Shown here: positions 20,395 to 28,916 of the stretch, piece by piece
How the letters are laid out: each line of letters opens with the position of its first letter
Numbering within the stretch: the stretch's first letter is position 1
Assembly (NCBI GenBank): GCA_016213625.1
Contig: JACQZZ010000053.1
Coordinates: 1-39,995 of the forward strand
Length of the DNA stretch: 39,995 nt
Source: Actinomycetota bacterium
GTDB lineage: Bacteria; Actinomycetota; Acidimicrobiia; Acidimicrobiales; Ilumatobacteraceae
Direction of reading: 5' to 3'
Translations under genes and position numbers: made by a program
The notes under the pieces: generated by a model
Told to the model about the DNA's origin: nothing
The model's input: the letters and a program-made list of their open reading frames with translations, nothing else
Database searches by the model: none

Positions 20395-22346
20395 ACATGA
20401 CCGACATCACAACGACCGACATGACAAGGACACAGCTCAACGCCAAGATTCCCGCCGGCCCCATCGCCGAGAAGTGGGACACCTACAAGTCCGACATGAA
20501 GTTGGTGAACCCCAACAACAAGCGGAAGTTCAAGGTCATCGTGGTCGGTTCCGGCCTCGCCGGCGCGAGCGCCGCGGCCTCGCTGGCCGAGCTGGGCTAC
20601 CAGGTCGACGTGTTCACGTTCCACGACTCGCCCCGCCGTGCGCACAGCATCGCGGCGCAGGGTGGCATCAACGCGGCGAAGAACTACCACGGTGACGGCG
20701 ACAGCATCCACCGTCTCTTCTACGACACCATCAAGGGCGGCGACTTCCGCGCTCGTGAAGGCAACGTGTACCGCCTGGCGCAGGTGAGCGTCGACATCAT
20801 CGACCAGATGGTGGCCCAGGGCGTGCCGTTCGCTCGCGAGTACGGCGGCCTGCTCGACAACCGCTCCTTCGGTGGCGCCCAGGTGAGCCGAACCTTCTAC
20901 GCCCGTGGCCAGACCGGCCAGCAGTTGCTGCTCGGTGCATATCAACAGTTGGCCCGCCAGATCGGCCTTGGCAACGTGCGGTTGTTCAACCGCTCGGAGC
21001 TGGTCGACACGGTGGTCATCGACGGCCGCTGCGCCGGCATCGTCACCCGCGACCTGCAGACCGGTGCGGTGGAATCGCACGCCGCTCACGCCACCGTGCT
21101 GTGCACCGGCGGTTACGGCAACGTGTTCTTCCTGTCCACCAACGCGATGCAGTGCAACGTCACCGCGGCGTGGCGTGCACACCGTCGTGGTGCGTACTTC
21201 GCCAACCCGTGCTACACGCAGATCCACCCCACCTGCATCCCCCAGGCCGACGACACGCAGTCGAAGCTCACGCTGATGAGCGAGTCGCTGCGCAACGACG
21301 GTCGCGTGTGGGTGCCGAAGAACGTGGGCGAGACCCGCCCCGCGGATCAGATCCCCGAGGACGACCGCGACTACTACCTCGAGCGTCTGTACCCCAGCTT
21401 CGGCAACCTGGCACCGCGCGACATCTCGTCGCGCGCGGCCAAGCGTGCCGTCGACAGCGGCCGCGGCGTGGGCCCGCTGAAGAACGGCGTGTACCTCGAC
21501 TTCTCTGCCGCCATCAAGCGGTTGGGCAAGGACGTCGTCCAGGAGCGCTACGGCAACCTGTTCGAGATGTACGAGCGCATCGCCGGCGAGAACCCGTACG
21601 ACGTGCCCATGCGCATCTACCCGGCCAGCCACTACACGATGGGCGGCCTGTGGGTCGACTACGAGCTGATGACCACGGTGCCCGGCCTGTACGCCGCCGG
21701 CGAGGCCAACTTCAGTGACCACGGCGCCAACCGCCTCGGCGCATCGGCCCTCATGCAGGGTCTGGCCGACGGCTACTTCGTGTTGCCGTACACCATCGGC
21801 AACTACCTGGCGCCCATGCTCAACAAGCCCATCCCCGGCACCGACCACCCCGAGTTCGTGGCGGCCGAGACCGAGGCGCGAGGCCGGTACCAGCAGTACC
21901 TGAACATCAAGGGCACGCGGTCGCCCGACTGGTTCCACCGCGAGCTCGGCAAGATCATCTGGGACTACTGCGGCATGGAACGCACCGAGGAGGGCCTGCA
22001 GAAGGCGCTCAGCGAACTCCCGCCGTTGTACGAGGAGTTCCAGAAGGATCTGCGGGTCACCGGCGACGGCGAGAGCCTGAACCAGACGCTCGAGAAGGCC
22101 GGTCGAGTCGACGACTTCTTCCAGCTCGGCATGCTGATGTGCCGCGATGCGCTCGAGCGCAAGGAGAGCTGCGGCGGCCACTTCCGAGCCGAGTACCAGG
22201 ACGACGAGGGCGAGGCGCAACGCGACGACGAGCACTTCGCGCACGTCGCCGCCTGGGAATGGACCGGCGACCCCATGCGGGCCACGCGCAACGTCGAAGA
22301 ACTCGATTTCGAGACCATCCACCTCGCCAAGCGGAGCTACAAGTGA
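20391..22346 (+). CDS. sdhA: Succinate dehydrogenase flavoprotein subunit
   Basis: SdhA oxidises succinate to fumarate with covalently bound FAD. The 651-residue sequence has the FAD-binding [12 protein letters not shown], the flavinylated His in [14 protein letters not shown], the substrate-site [22 protein letters not shown], the Arg-rich [12 protein letters not shown] and [11 protein letters not shown], and [24 protein letters not shown]. Length and the b558 partner place it with the non-classical (Bacillus-like) enzymes. Start ATG 20391 overlaps the sdhC stop and has GTGGGGGA upstream; ATG 20397 is a close alternative. Its own stop overlaps the sdhB GTG start, so the three subunits are translationally coupled. 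Confidence 0.96.
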   Translation: MNMTDITTTDMTRTQLNAKIPAGPIAEKWDTYKSDMKLVNPNNKRKFKVIVVGSGLAGASAAASLAELGYQVDVFTFHDSPRRAHSIAAQGGINAAKNYHGDGDSIHRLFYDTIKGGDFRAREGNVYRLAQVSVDIIDQMVAQGVPFAREYGGLLDNRSFGGAQVSRTFYARGQTGQQLLLGAYQQLARQIGLGNVRLFNRSELVDTVVIDGRCAGIVTRDLQTGAVESHAAHATVLCTGGYGNVFFLSTNAMQCNVTAAWRAHRRGAYFANPCYTQIHPTCIPQADDTQSKLTLMSESLRNDGRVWVPKNVGETRPADQIPEDDRDYYLERLYPSFGNLAPRDISSRAAKRAVDSGRGVGPLKNGVYLDFSAAIKRLGKDVVQERYGNLFEMYERIAGENPYDVPMRIYPASHYTMGGLWVDYELMTTVPGLYAAGEANFSDHGANRLGASALMQGLADGYFVLPYTIGNYLAPMLNKPIPGTDHPEFVAAETEARGRYQQYLNIKGTRSPDWFHRELGKIIWDYCGMERTEEGLQKALSELPPLYEEFQKDLRVTGDGESLNQTLEKAGRVDDFFQLGMLMCRDALERKESCGGHFRAEYQDDEGEAQRDDEHFAHVAAWEWTGDPMRATRNVEELDFETIHLAKRSYK

Positions 22347-23119
22347 GCAACCACCTCACCAACCTCACCCTCAAGATCTGGCGTCAGTCGGGTCCGAACG
22401 ACAAGGGCGCGTTCGAGAGCTACCCCATCGCCAGCATCTCCGACGAGGCCTCGTTCCTCGAGATGCTCGACGTGCTCAACGAGCAGCTCATCGATCAGGG
22501 CCGCGAAGCCATCGTGTTCGACCACGACTGCCGCGAGGGCATCTGCGGCACGTGCTCGCTGATGATCGACGGCCAGGCGCACGGTCCCCAACGCGGCACC
22601 GCCACGTGCCAGTTGCACATGCGCAAGTTCCAGAGCGGCCAGGAGATCGTCATCGAGCCCTGGCGGGCGACGGCGTTCCCCATCATCAAGGACCTCATGG
22701 TCGACCGTGCGGCGTTCGATCGCATCGTCGAAGCGGGCGGCTTCATCACCGCTCCCACCGGTGGTGCCCCCGACGCCAACCTCATCCCCATCGCCAAGCC
22801 GGTGGCCGATGCGTCCATGGACGCGGCCGAGTGCATCGGCTGTGGCGCCTGCGTGGCGGCGTGCCCCAACGGTGCGGCGAACCTGTTCACCTCGGCCAAG
22901 GTGTCGCACCTCAACCTGTTGCCGCAGGGCCAGGCAGAACGATGGAGCCGCGTCGAGGCCATGGTCGAGACGATGGACGAGCACTTCGGTTCCTGCACCA
23001 ACCACGGTGAGTGCGAAGCGGCGTGCCCGAAGAACATCAGCCTCGACTTCATCGCGATGATGAACAAGGACTACCGCAAGGCCAAGTTCAAGAACCGCAA
23101 GCTCATCGCCCAGATCTAG
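22343..23119 (+). CDS. sdhB: Succinate dehydrogenase iron-sulfur subunit
   Basis: SdhB links the flavin to the quinone site through three clusters. In its 258 residues the [2Fe-2S] ligands are in [13 protein letters not shown] plus the Cys of GTATCQL. The C-terminal ferredoxin-like domain has [14 protein letters not shown] and [14 protein letters not shown] for the [4Fe-4S] and [3Fe-4S] clusters. The start GTG 22343 overlaps the sdhA stop (GTGA). The gene ends the operon, 11 bp from the convergent stop of the small acidic protein gene; no obvious terminator hairpin was seen in that gap. Confidence 0.95.
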   Translation: MSNHLTNLTLKIWRQSGPNDKGAFESYPIASISDEASFLEMLDVLNEQLIDQGREAIVFDHDCREGICGTCSLMIDGQAHGPQRGTATCQLHMRKFQSGQEIVIEPWRATAFPIIKDLMVDRAAFDRIVEAGGFITAPTGGAPDANLIPIAKPVADASMDAAECIGCGACVAACPNGAANLFTSAKVSHLNLLPQGQAERWSRVEAMVETMDEHFGSCTNHGECEAACPKNISLDFIAMMNKDYRKAKFKNRKLIAQI

Positions 23120-23129
23120 CGACGGCGCT

Positions 23130-23585
23130 TCAGACCGATCGGGCGTCGATCTCGACGAGCACTTCGCCGATGATGCGGGTGGCGGTGTGAGGCGGGATCA
23201 GATCTCCGCCCTCTGCGTCGGCGATCTCGTTCGCGAATGCCTCCACGGCGTGGGTGCCTCCCACCAGCACGTGGCGGAGCGAGTCGGCGCACGCGGCCGG
23301 GTCGTCGAGGCCGTCGACGGCATCGCCGACCGGGCTCGAGTCCTGCGCGATGGCGTGGACGACGGTCATCGCGTGCTCTCGACCCGAGGCGGTCGACACC
23401 GCGTCGGCGCGGTCGGGGTGTTGCTCGTTCTCCCACTCGGCGAGTGCCTCGTTGTAGCCACCTTCGCCGGGACGGATCACCATCGAACCGATCTCGGTGA
23501 TCGCCTCGCCGTCAGCGTCCACATCGTGGCGGCCGGGCTCCACGGGTACGGTCAGGGATCCATCGTCGTGTCGGGTGATGCTCAC
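23130..23585 (-). CDS. Hypothetical acidic protein, 151 residues
   Basis: An open frame from GTG 23585 with third-position GC typical of real genes in this window. The protein is acidic and soluble-looking, without signal peptide or membrane helix. The N-terminal third is beta-like (SLTVPVEPGRHDVDADGEAITEIGS), the middle has a helix with EWENEQHPDRAD, and the C-terminus ends in TRIIGEVLVEIDARSV. I do not recognise a family. It lies 69 bp downstream of the GH2 gene on the same strand. An overlapping 143-residue frame on the other strand (23187-23618) is less likely, because its composition is arginine-rich like other antisense shadows. Confidence 0.6.
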   Translation of the reverse strand: MSITRHDDGSLTVPVEPGRHDVDADGEAITEIGSMVIRPGEGGYNEALAEWENEQHPDRADAVSTASGREHAMTVVHAIAQDSSPVGDAVDGLDDPAACADSLRHVLVGGTHAVEAFANEIADAEGGDLIPPHTATRIIGEVLVEIDARSV

Positions 23586-23654
23586 GACGACGGAGTACCC
23601 GGTCGGACTCGTCGATAAACAACGGTCGAGCGTTGCCTCGAGCGCGGCCGCGGG

Positions 23655-25772
23655 TCAGGGTTTGGCGGTGATGGTGGTGGTGTAGCGGTTGGTGGCCACG
23701 GCGTCGCCGTGCTCCAGCACGAGGTCGAACCACAGATCGCCGGCGGTGTCGGGCACCACGAACTGGGCGGTGCCGACGCGCACGCAGTCGTCCGGGGGCA
23801 CGTCGCCCTCCCAGCGCCAGGTGTGATCGCCGCCCACCCATCGCAAGGTGGCGGTGCACACCACGTGTTCGAGCACTTGGCGGACGTCGCTCACCACGTG
23901 CACGTCGAGTGCCAACGTGTCGCCGGCCGTCACCTCGGCGGGCAGGCGATCGGCGACGACGATGACCGGGCGACAGGCCTCCAGCACGGCGCTGTAGGCG
24001 AGCTTCGGGTGCCGGTCGTGGTCGAGGATGCTCCACGACACGGCGGGATGTGCATCCGCCAGTGAGAGAAAGCAGAAGCCACCGGTGGGCCGGTACTTGA
24101 GGCGACGGAACGACTCGATGTGGTGTCGCAAGAGGTCGGCCTGGTAGCGCTGCGTGGCGTCGCGCCACGCCTCGAAGGTGGCGAACCGATGTGGTGGCAC
24201 GTGGGTCTCGAACACTTCGCGCTGCATGCCGTGGTGCTCCACCAGGTGGTCCCAGTCGAGCGCGGGCCAGCGGTCGGGTTCCATGAAGTCGGCCGCGTTG
24301 GGCACCGACTGTGCGCCGAACTCACTGACGAAGCGCACCATCCGCGGCACCGCGGCGGCGAAGCCATCGATGTCGCGTTCTTCACCGTGGTACCAGCCGA
24401 AGAAGAGGTGGCTCGCGGTGCCCGCGAGTTGGGGCAGGTGTGGTGCGACGCCGCTGTGGGCGATGACCGCCCGCGATTCGTCGGCGGTCTCGAACGCCCG
24501 CTTCACCCAGCGATCGAGGATGCTCTTGTTCCACGACGGTACCTGCTGGATGAGCAGGTTGCGGCCGATGGTGGCGCGGAACGTCTTCTGTCGGGTCTCC
24601 TCGGCGGGGATGGGCTCGTTGTGCGCACACCACACCGCGATGCTCGGGTGGTGGCCGAGGGCATCGACGGCCTCGCGGGCCTGGCGCACGGCTTCCTTCC
24701 GGATGGTGCGGGCGTATGCCCACTGCAGCGGGAAGTCCTGCCAGACCAACATGCCCAGTTCGTCGGCCGCTTCGTACAGCTCGGGTCGGGCGATGTGGCC
24801 GTTCACGCGGATCATGTCGAGCCCGGCTTCGCGGGCGAGCTCCACGTCGCGCCGCACCTGCGCCGGCGTGGCGGTGGCCAATGCCTGGTGGGTGGGGGCG
24901 AGGTTCACGCCCTTCACGAACAGCTGCTCGCCGTTCACCGAGAACATCCAGTCGTGCAGGGTGACCTCGCGTAGGCCGGTGCGCACAGAGCGGGTGTCGC
25001 TGGACTGGCCGTCGACCAGCACCTCCACCGAGACGTCGGTGAGGTGCTGCTCGCCCAGGCTCCACGGCCACCACAACCCGGGGTCGTTCACGTCGAAGTT
25101 CCAGTCCACCTCGTTCAACCCTGCCGCGAGCGACCGCGACTGCTCCGCGACGATCTCGCCGTCGACGGACGTGCGCACCACCACGCTCCGCTGGCGGTCC
25201 ACGTCGAGCCGGGCGTGCAGGCGGAGGTGGGCGCGGGCATCGTTGGCGTCGCGGCACACCACGCGCAAGCGGTCGATGCGCGCGGGCCCGGTCTCGTGCA
25301 CGCGCACCGGCCGCCACAGGCCACCCGGATTCCAATCGGGGTCGAGCATGTCGCTGTGCTGCAACGATCCGGTGATGTTGCGCTTTGCGTCGCGCTGGCG
25401 CTGTGGCGCGCACGACACCTCGATGGCCAACACGTGGTCGGTGCTCAGCCGCGCGAGGTCGGTGATGTCGAACGTGTGGGGGAAGAAGTAGCCCTCGGGG
25501 TCGCCCAGGTAGGCCCCGTCGAGCCACACGTCGGCCTGGTAGAAGACTCCCTCGAGCGTGACGAACGAACGCCGCCCTTCGGTGGGTGTGTCCAGATGGA
25601 AGCGGTGACGGTAGAGCAGCGGCCCGTCGTGCTCGGAGAACGCCGGCGTGGCACGCCAATGGCCGGGGACGGCGATCTCGGACCAGTGCTCGTCGACATG
25701 GTCCAGGCCGACGCCGTCGCGCCGCACATCATCGTCGGCGACACATGCTCGCCACACCCCCGACAGCTCCAC
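23655..25772 (-). CDS. Glycoside hydrolase family 2 protein (beta-mannosidase-like)
   Basis: A 705-residue retaining glycosidase of the GH2 type. The N-terminal jelly-roll domain has VTLEGVFYQADVWLDGAYLGDPEGYFFPHTFDIT and NPGGLWRPVRV. An immunoglobulin-like domain follows, then a TIM barrel with MIRVNGHIARPELYEAADELGMLVWQDFPL. The acid/base Glu386 is in CAHNEP and the nucleophile Glu484 in SEFGAQS. A short C-terminal beta domain ends the protein. No signal peptide is present, so the enzyme should act in the cytosol on short imported glycosides; beta-mannosidase-like is the best guess. The start GTG 25772 is fixed by the TACGCT box 6 nt upstream; the frame is open to 25859 but that region holds the promoter. 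Confidence 0.9.
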   Translation of the reverse strand: MELSGVWRACVADDDVRRDGVGLDHVDEHWSEIAVPGHWRATPAFSEHDGPLLYRHRFHLDTPTEGRRSFVTLEGVFYQADVWLDGAYLGDPEGYFFPHTFDITDLARLSTDHVLAIEVSCAPQRQRDAKRNITGSLQHSDMLDPDWNPGGLWRPVRVHETGPARIDRLRVVCRDANDARAHLRLHARLDVDRQRSVVVRTSVDGEIVAEQSRSLAAGLNEVDWNFDVNDPGLWWPWSLGEQHLTDVSVEVLVDGQSSDTRSVRTGLREVTLHDWMFSVNGEQLFVKGVNLAPTHQALATATPAQVRRDVELAREAGLDMIRVNGHIARPELYEAADELGMLVWQDFPLQWAYARTIRKEAVRQAREAVDALGHHPSIAVWCAHNEPIPAEETRQKTFRATIGRNLLIQQVPSWNKSILDRWVKRAFETADESRAVIAHSGVAPHLPQLAGTASHLFFGWYHGEERDIDGFAAAVPRMVRFVSEFGAQSVPNAADFMEPDRWPALDWDHLVEHHGMQREVFETHVPPHRFATFEAWRDATQRYQADLLRHHIESFRRLKYRPTGGFCFLSLADAHPAVSWSILDHDRHPKLAYSAVLEACRPVIVVADRLPAEVTAGDTLALDVHVVSDVRQVLEHVVCTATLRWVGGDHTWRWEGDVPPDDCVRVGTAQFVVPDTAGDLWFDLVLEHGDAVATNRYTTTITAKP

Positions 25773-25778
25773 GCCCCG

Positions 25779-25784
25779 AGCGTA
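25779..25784 (-). promoter_or_regulatory. -10 box (TACGCT) for leaderless GH2 gene
   Basis: On the minus strand TACGCT ends 6 nt before GTG 25772 and shares TACGCTCGG with the mdh and phosphorylase promoters. It defines a start 87 nt downstream of the longest frame. Confidence 0.5.
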
Positions 25785-25871
25785 GAGGGTGCGCGAGGGT
25801 GCGGCACTGAAGTCGCGCCTGAGGACGGGCCGAAGTAGGGGCTCGGCCTGAGCATCCACCGGAACGCGCGG

Positions 25872-25877
25872 TAGGGT
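25872..25877 (+). promoter_or_regulatory. -10 box (TAGGGT) for leaderless AAA+ gene
   Basis: TAGGGT ends 6 nt before ATG 25884. No ribosome binding site precedes the ATG, consistent with a leaderless mRNA. Confidence 0.5.
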
Positions 25878-25883
25878 CGGTCA

Positions 25884-27296
25884 ATGGGGAACCGACCGTC
25901 CACGCTGGGTGAATTGAAGGCTTCGGGCTGGCAGTCCGTACCGGTGAAGGAGGAGATCCGGCGCAACGCGGTGTCGAAGATCTCCGCCGGCGAGCCGTTG
26001 TTCGAGGGCGTGCTCGGCTACGAGTTCACCGTCATGCCGCAGCTCGAGAACGCGCTGCTGGCCGGGCACGACGTCATCTTCCTCGGCGAGCGCGGCCAGG
26101 CCAAGACCCGCATGATCCGTTCCCTCACCGGCCTGCTCGACGAATGGATGCCCATCGTCGCCGGCAGTGAGATCAACGACGACCCGTACCACCCGGTCAG
26201 CCGTCATGCCGTCGACGTGGTGGCCGAGATGGGCGACAACACGCCCATCGACTGGGTGCACCGCGACGACCGCTTCGGCGAGAAGTTGGCCACCCCCGAC
26301 ACCTCCATCGCCGACCTCATCGGCGAGGTCGACCCCATCAAGGTGGCCGAGGGTCGCTACCTCAGCGACGAGCTCACGCTGCACTACGGGTTGGTGCCGC
26401 GCACCAACCGCGGTGTCTTCGCCATCAACGAGATCCCCGACCTCGCCGAGCGCATCCAAGTGGGTCTGCTCAACGTGCTCGAGGAGCGCGACGTGCAGAT
26501 CCGCGGCTACAAGATCCGCCTGCCGCTCGACGTGTTGCTGGTGGCCTCGGCCAACCCCGAGGACTACACCAACCGCGGCCGCATCATCACCCCGCTGAAG
26601 GACCGCTTCGGCAGCCAGATCCGCACGCACTACCCCCTCGATGCCGAGACCGAGATGGCCATCATGCGCCAGGAGGCACGCCCGCCGTCGGTGGGCGACG
26701 TGCACGTCACCACGCCCGCCTACATGGAACACGTGGTGGCCACGTTCAGCCAGCACGCTCGTGCGAGCAACCAGGTCAATCAGCGCAGTGGTGTCAGCGT
26801 CCGGCTGTCGGTGAGCAACCTCGAGGTGCTCGGTGCCAACGCACTCCGTCGTGGCCTGCGCGCGGGCGAGCGCGTGGTGGTGTCGCGTGTGAGCGACCTG
26901 TCGTCGCTCGCCGCGAGCACCAGCGGCAAGGTGGAGATCGAGTCGCTGGAAGAAGGTCGCGAAGGCGCCATCCTCGAGAACCTGGTGAAGGCGTCCGTCC
27001 TCACCGTGTTCAAGGAACTGGTGCCGCCCGATCAAGTGCGCGACGTGGTCGCAGCGTTCGAAGCCGGCACGGTCGCGCACACGGGCGAGGACGTGCCGTC
27101 CGACCAGCTGGCGCACCTGCTCGACGACGTGCCCGCGCTGCTGGTGCCGGTGGCCACGCTCACCGCCGGCGACGAGTCCCCCGCCGCGGTGGCCGCTGCC
27201 ATCGAGTTCGTCCTCGAGGGCCTTCACCTGTCGAAGCGGCTGAACAAGGACGGCGCCAGCGGCTCGTCCGCGGCCACCTACCGCGGCCGCAGCTGA
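25884..27296 (+). CDS. MoxR/Mg-chelatase-like AAA+ ATPase
   Basis: A 470-residue AAA+ protein resembling the ATPase subunits that work with VWA partners (MoxR, ChlI/BchI, CoxD types). Walker A is GERGQAKT (68-75). Walker B is GVFAINEIPDL with Asn182-Glu183 where most AAA+ proteins have Asp-Glu. Sensor 1 is Asn224 in ASANPEDYTNRG, and LKDRFG (239-243) holds a likely arginine finger. A C-terminal helical region of about 150 residues follows. Such pairs remodel or activate metalloenzymes and complexes. The likely VWA partner is at 28917, same strand, separated by two genes in opposite orientation. The stop lies 1 bp from the convergent stop of the GH1-like gene. Confidence 0.88.
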   Translation: MGNRPSTLGELKASGWQSVPVKEEIRRNAVSKISAGEPLFEGVLGYEFTVMPQLENALLAGHDVIFLGERGQAKTRMIRSLTGLLDEWMPIVAGSEINDDPYHPVSRHAVDVVAEMGDNTPIDWVHRDDRFGEKLATPDTSIADLIGEVDPIKVAEGRYLSDELTLHYGLVPRTNRGVFAINEIPDLAERIQVGLLNVLEERDVQIRGYKIRLPLDVLLVASANPEDYTNRGRIITPLKDRFGSQIRTHYPLDAETEMAIMRQEARPPSVGDVHVTTPAYMEHVVATFSQHARASNQVNQRSGVSVRLSVSNLEVLGANALRRGLRAGERVVVSRVSDLSSLAASTSGKVEIESLEEGREGAILENLVKASVLTVFKELVPPDQVRDVVAAFEAGTVAHTGEDVPSDQLAHLLDDVPALLVPVATLTAGDESPAAVAAAIEFVLEGLHLSKRLNKDGASGSSAATYRGRS

Positions 27297-27297
27297 C

Positions 27298-28245
27298 TCA
27301 ACTCGCCGCGGCGAACGCCGCGCCGCTGTCCTTCACTTCGCGATCCTTCGTCACCACACCCGGAGCACCCGGCGTGTCGGCGAACGGCGTCACCGTCACG
27401 CCCACCACGTCGGCCTGATCGCCCACGCGGCTCACCTCGGCCCACATCGCTTCGATCTGCTTGGCGCGTTCGCCGTCGGTGTCGCCCGTGGGTCGGTAGG
27501 TGAGCGCGAGCGGAAGCCCCAATCCGTGCTCGGCCGTGCGGAACATGCAGGTCTCCACGTCGCTGCGCAACGCGAGCCCGACGACGTCGCAGGCACCTTG
27601 CAGATCGGCGACCTCGCGATCCGCCCGTCCCGGAATGCGCTCGACGCCGTCGGTGAAGCCCTGCAGCCAGAGCCCCCACCGCAACTGCTCGCGCCGGCCA
27701 GCTTCGGCCCGAGCGAGGGGTGACTCGTCGGTGGGTCGCTCCGTGGCGACGTCGAGCGACGTGGCCACGGGAAGCGGGCCGCGCAAGATGCGCCATGCAT
27801 CGCGCCAAGCGATCACCAGGTGATGCATCAACTCGCCGTGACGTCGCGGATCGTCGGGTTCCAGGCGGTTGCTCATCGCGTACGGGGCTTCGAACGGCAC
27901 CCACCCCGCGGCGACGTCGCCCAGGCGGTCGCTCACCAACTCCACCCAGCGCGGCCACCACGCGCCGGCGGTGCGAGCGTCGGTGAAGCCGCCCTCGTCG
28001 TCGAACCACAGCGGCACCGCGGGCTGGAGCAGCCGGAACCATGGCGCCAGCCCGGCCGCACGTGCGGCGAGTGCCACGGAGTACACGCGTTCGAACACGT
28101 CGCCGTCGAAGCCGCCGGCGCGCGGTTGCGCCGCCCGCCAGGGCACGTCGAGCCGAACGTGCTGGAGCCCCATCTCGGCCACGAGCGCGACATCGTCGAG
28201 CAGGCGCTCGGCGTGCACGTCGAGGGCGGCGCCCTTGGCGATCAT
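27298..28245 (-). CDS. GH1-like TIM-barrel protein, probably catalytically inactive
   Basis: A 315-residue protein whose order of motifs follows family 1 glycosidases: MGLQHVRLDVPWRAAQP, a LLQPAVPLWFDDEGGFTDART segment where GH1 has its aspartate-proline loop, and WVPFEAPYAMSN where GH1 has the acid/base Asn-Glu-Pro. Aligned without gaps, the acid/base Glu becomes Ala120. Near the C-terminus LALTYRPTGDTDGERAKQI sits where GH1 has its Thr-Glu-Asn nucleophile, giving Tyr250. Both catalytic glutamates thus seem lost. The protein is also shorter than active GH1 enzymes (about 450 residues). It follows the cyclase gene by 10 bp, so the pair probably forms an operon; a sugar- or ligand-sensing role is possible but speculative. 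Confidence 0.7.
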   Translation of the reverse strand: MIAKGAALDVHAERLLDDVALVAEMGLQHVRLDVPWRAAQPRAGGFDGDVFERVYSVALAARAAGLAPWFRLLQPAVPLWFDDEGGFTDARTAGAWWPRWVELVSDRLGDVAAGWVPFEAPYAMSNRLEPDDPRRHGELMHHLVIAWRDAWRILRGPLPVATSLDVATERPTDESPLARAEAGRREQLRWGLWLQGFTDGVERIPGRADREVADLQGACDVVGLALRSDVETCMFRTAEHGLGLPLALTYRPTGDTDGERAKQIEAMWAEVSRVGDQADVVGVTVTPFADTPGAPGVVTKDREVKDSGAAFAAAS

Positions 28246-28255
28246 GCGACCGGCA

Positions 28256-28804
28256 TCAGATGAACGGGCTGCGGGTCCAGAGTTCGCCGGTGTCGTTCGA
28301 CGCCGCGAGCACGGGATGACCGCTCAGTTCGACCACGTTGATGGGGCCGGGGAAGCCACGCAGCTCGAGGTCGCGCTGGGCCACGGCGTGCACACCCTGG
28401 GGGAGGCGCTCGATCTGCATCGTGGGCAGCAGCACTTCCTGATCGGCCGCGGCGTCGCACAGGCGGGCGGCCATGTTGACGGCCGAGCCGATGTAGTCGT
28501 CGCCCTCGAACAGCAGCGCATGACCGCTGGCGATGCCGACGCGGAGTTGCAGCGGGGCACACACCTCGGCCGCACGATGCTGCAGGTCGAGCGCGAACGC
28601 GATGCACGCCTCCTGGTCGACCGACACGATCATGCAACCGTCGCCGAGCCACTTGGCGATACGCACGCCGCGTTCGCTGGCGATCTCGCGGGTGAGGGAC
28701 CTGAACGCACTGAGCAACCGCCCGGCTGCGTCGTCGCCGAACGCGGCCGTGTAGTTCGTGAACCCCGAGAGGTCGGCGAAGGCGAACGTGCGCGGTACCC
28801 GCAT
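28256..28804 (-). CDS. Class III adenylate/guanylate cyclase domain protein
   Basis: A 182-residue protein consisting almost only of a class III nucleotidyl cyclase domain. Both metal-binding aspartates are present (Asp11 in FADLSGFT, Asp55 in KWLGDGCMIV), as are the base-selecting Lys51 and the transition-state pair Asn110/Arg114 (VNMAARLC). It therefore looks catalytically competent as a homodimer making cAMP or a related cyclic nucleotide. No membrane helix or fused sensor domain is present. ATG 28804 is chosen from the TATCGT box 7 nt upstream; an upstream GTG at 28849 would include that promoter. The GH1-like gene follows 10 bp downstream. The domain may sense its input through a partner protein. 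Confidence 0.9.
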   Translation of the reverse strand: MRVPRTFAFADLSGFTNYTAAFGDDAAGRLLSAFRSLTREIASERGVRIAKWLGDGCMIVSVDQEACIAFALDLQHRAAEVCAPLQLRVGIASGHALLFEGDDYIGSAVNMAARLCDAAADQEVLLPTMQIERLPQGVHAVAQRDLELRGFPGPINVVELSGHPVLAASNDTGELWTRSPFI

Positions 28805-28811
28805 TCCCGGC

Positions 28812-28817
28812 ACGATA
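28812..28817 (-). promoter_or_regulatory. -10 box (TATCGT) for leaderless cyclase gene
   Basis: On the minus strand TATCGT ends 7 nt before ATG 28804, supporting this internal ATG over the GTG 45 nt upstream. Confidence 0.5.
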
Positions 28818-28904
28818 CCACCAGGTGCCAGGTTCGTGATCGCATTCACAAGGCGGCAACCCGCTGTTCACGCCCACGATGGTCACGTCCTCGGCGGGTG
28901 GTTG

Positions 28905-28910
28905 TAGCGT
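28905..28910 (+). promoter_or_regulatory. -10 box (TAGCGT) for leaderless VWA gene
   Basis: TAGCGT ends 6 nt before ATG 28917, with no ribosome binding site between. Confidence 0.5.
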
Positions 28911-28916
28911 TCGCCC

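Noticed and set aside
23187..23618. Plus-strand frame of 143 codons opposite the acidic protein gene
   Set aside because: The composition (Arg, Gly, Val-rich with no pattern) resembles other shadow frames, whereas the minus frame has typical codon use. Not fully excluded.
25773..25859. Longer N-terminus of the GH2 protein
   Set aside because: The region contains a TACGCT box placed exactly for GTG 25772, and the GH2 domain begins right at that codon.
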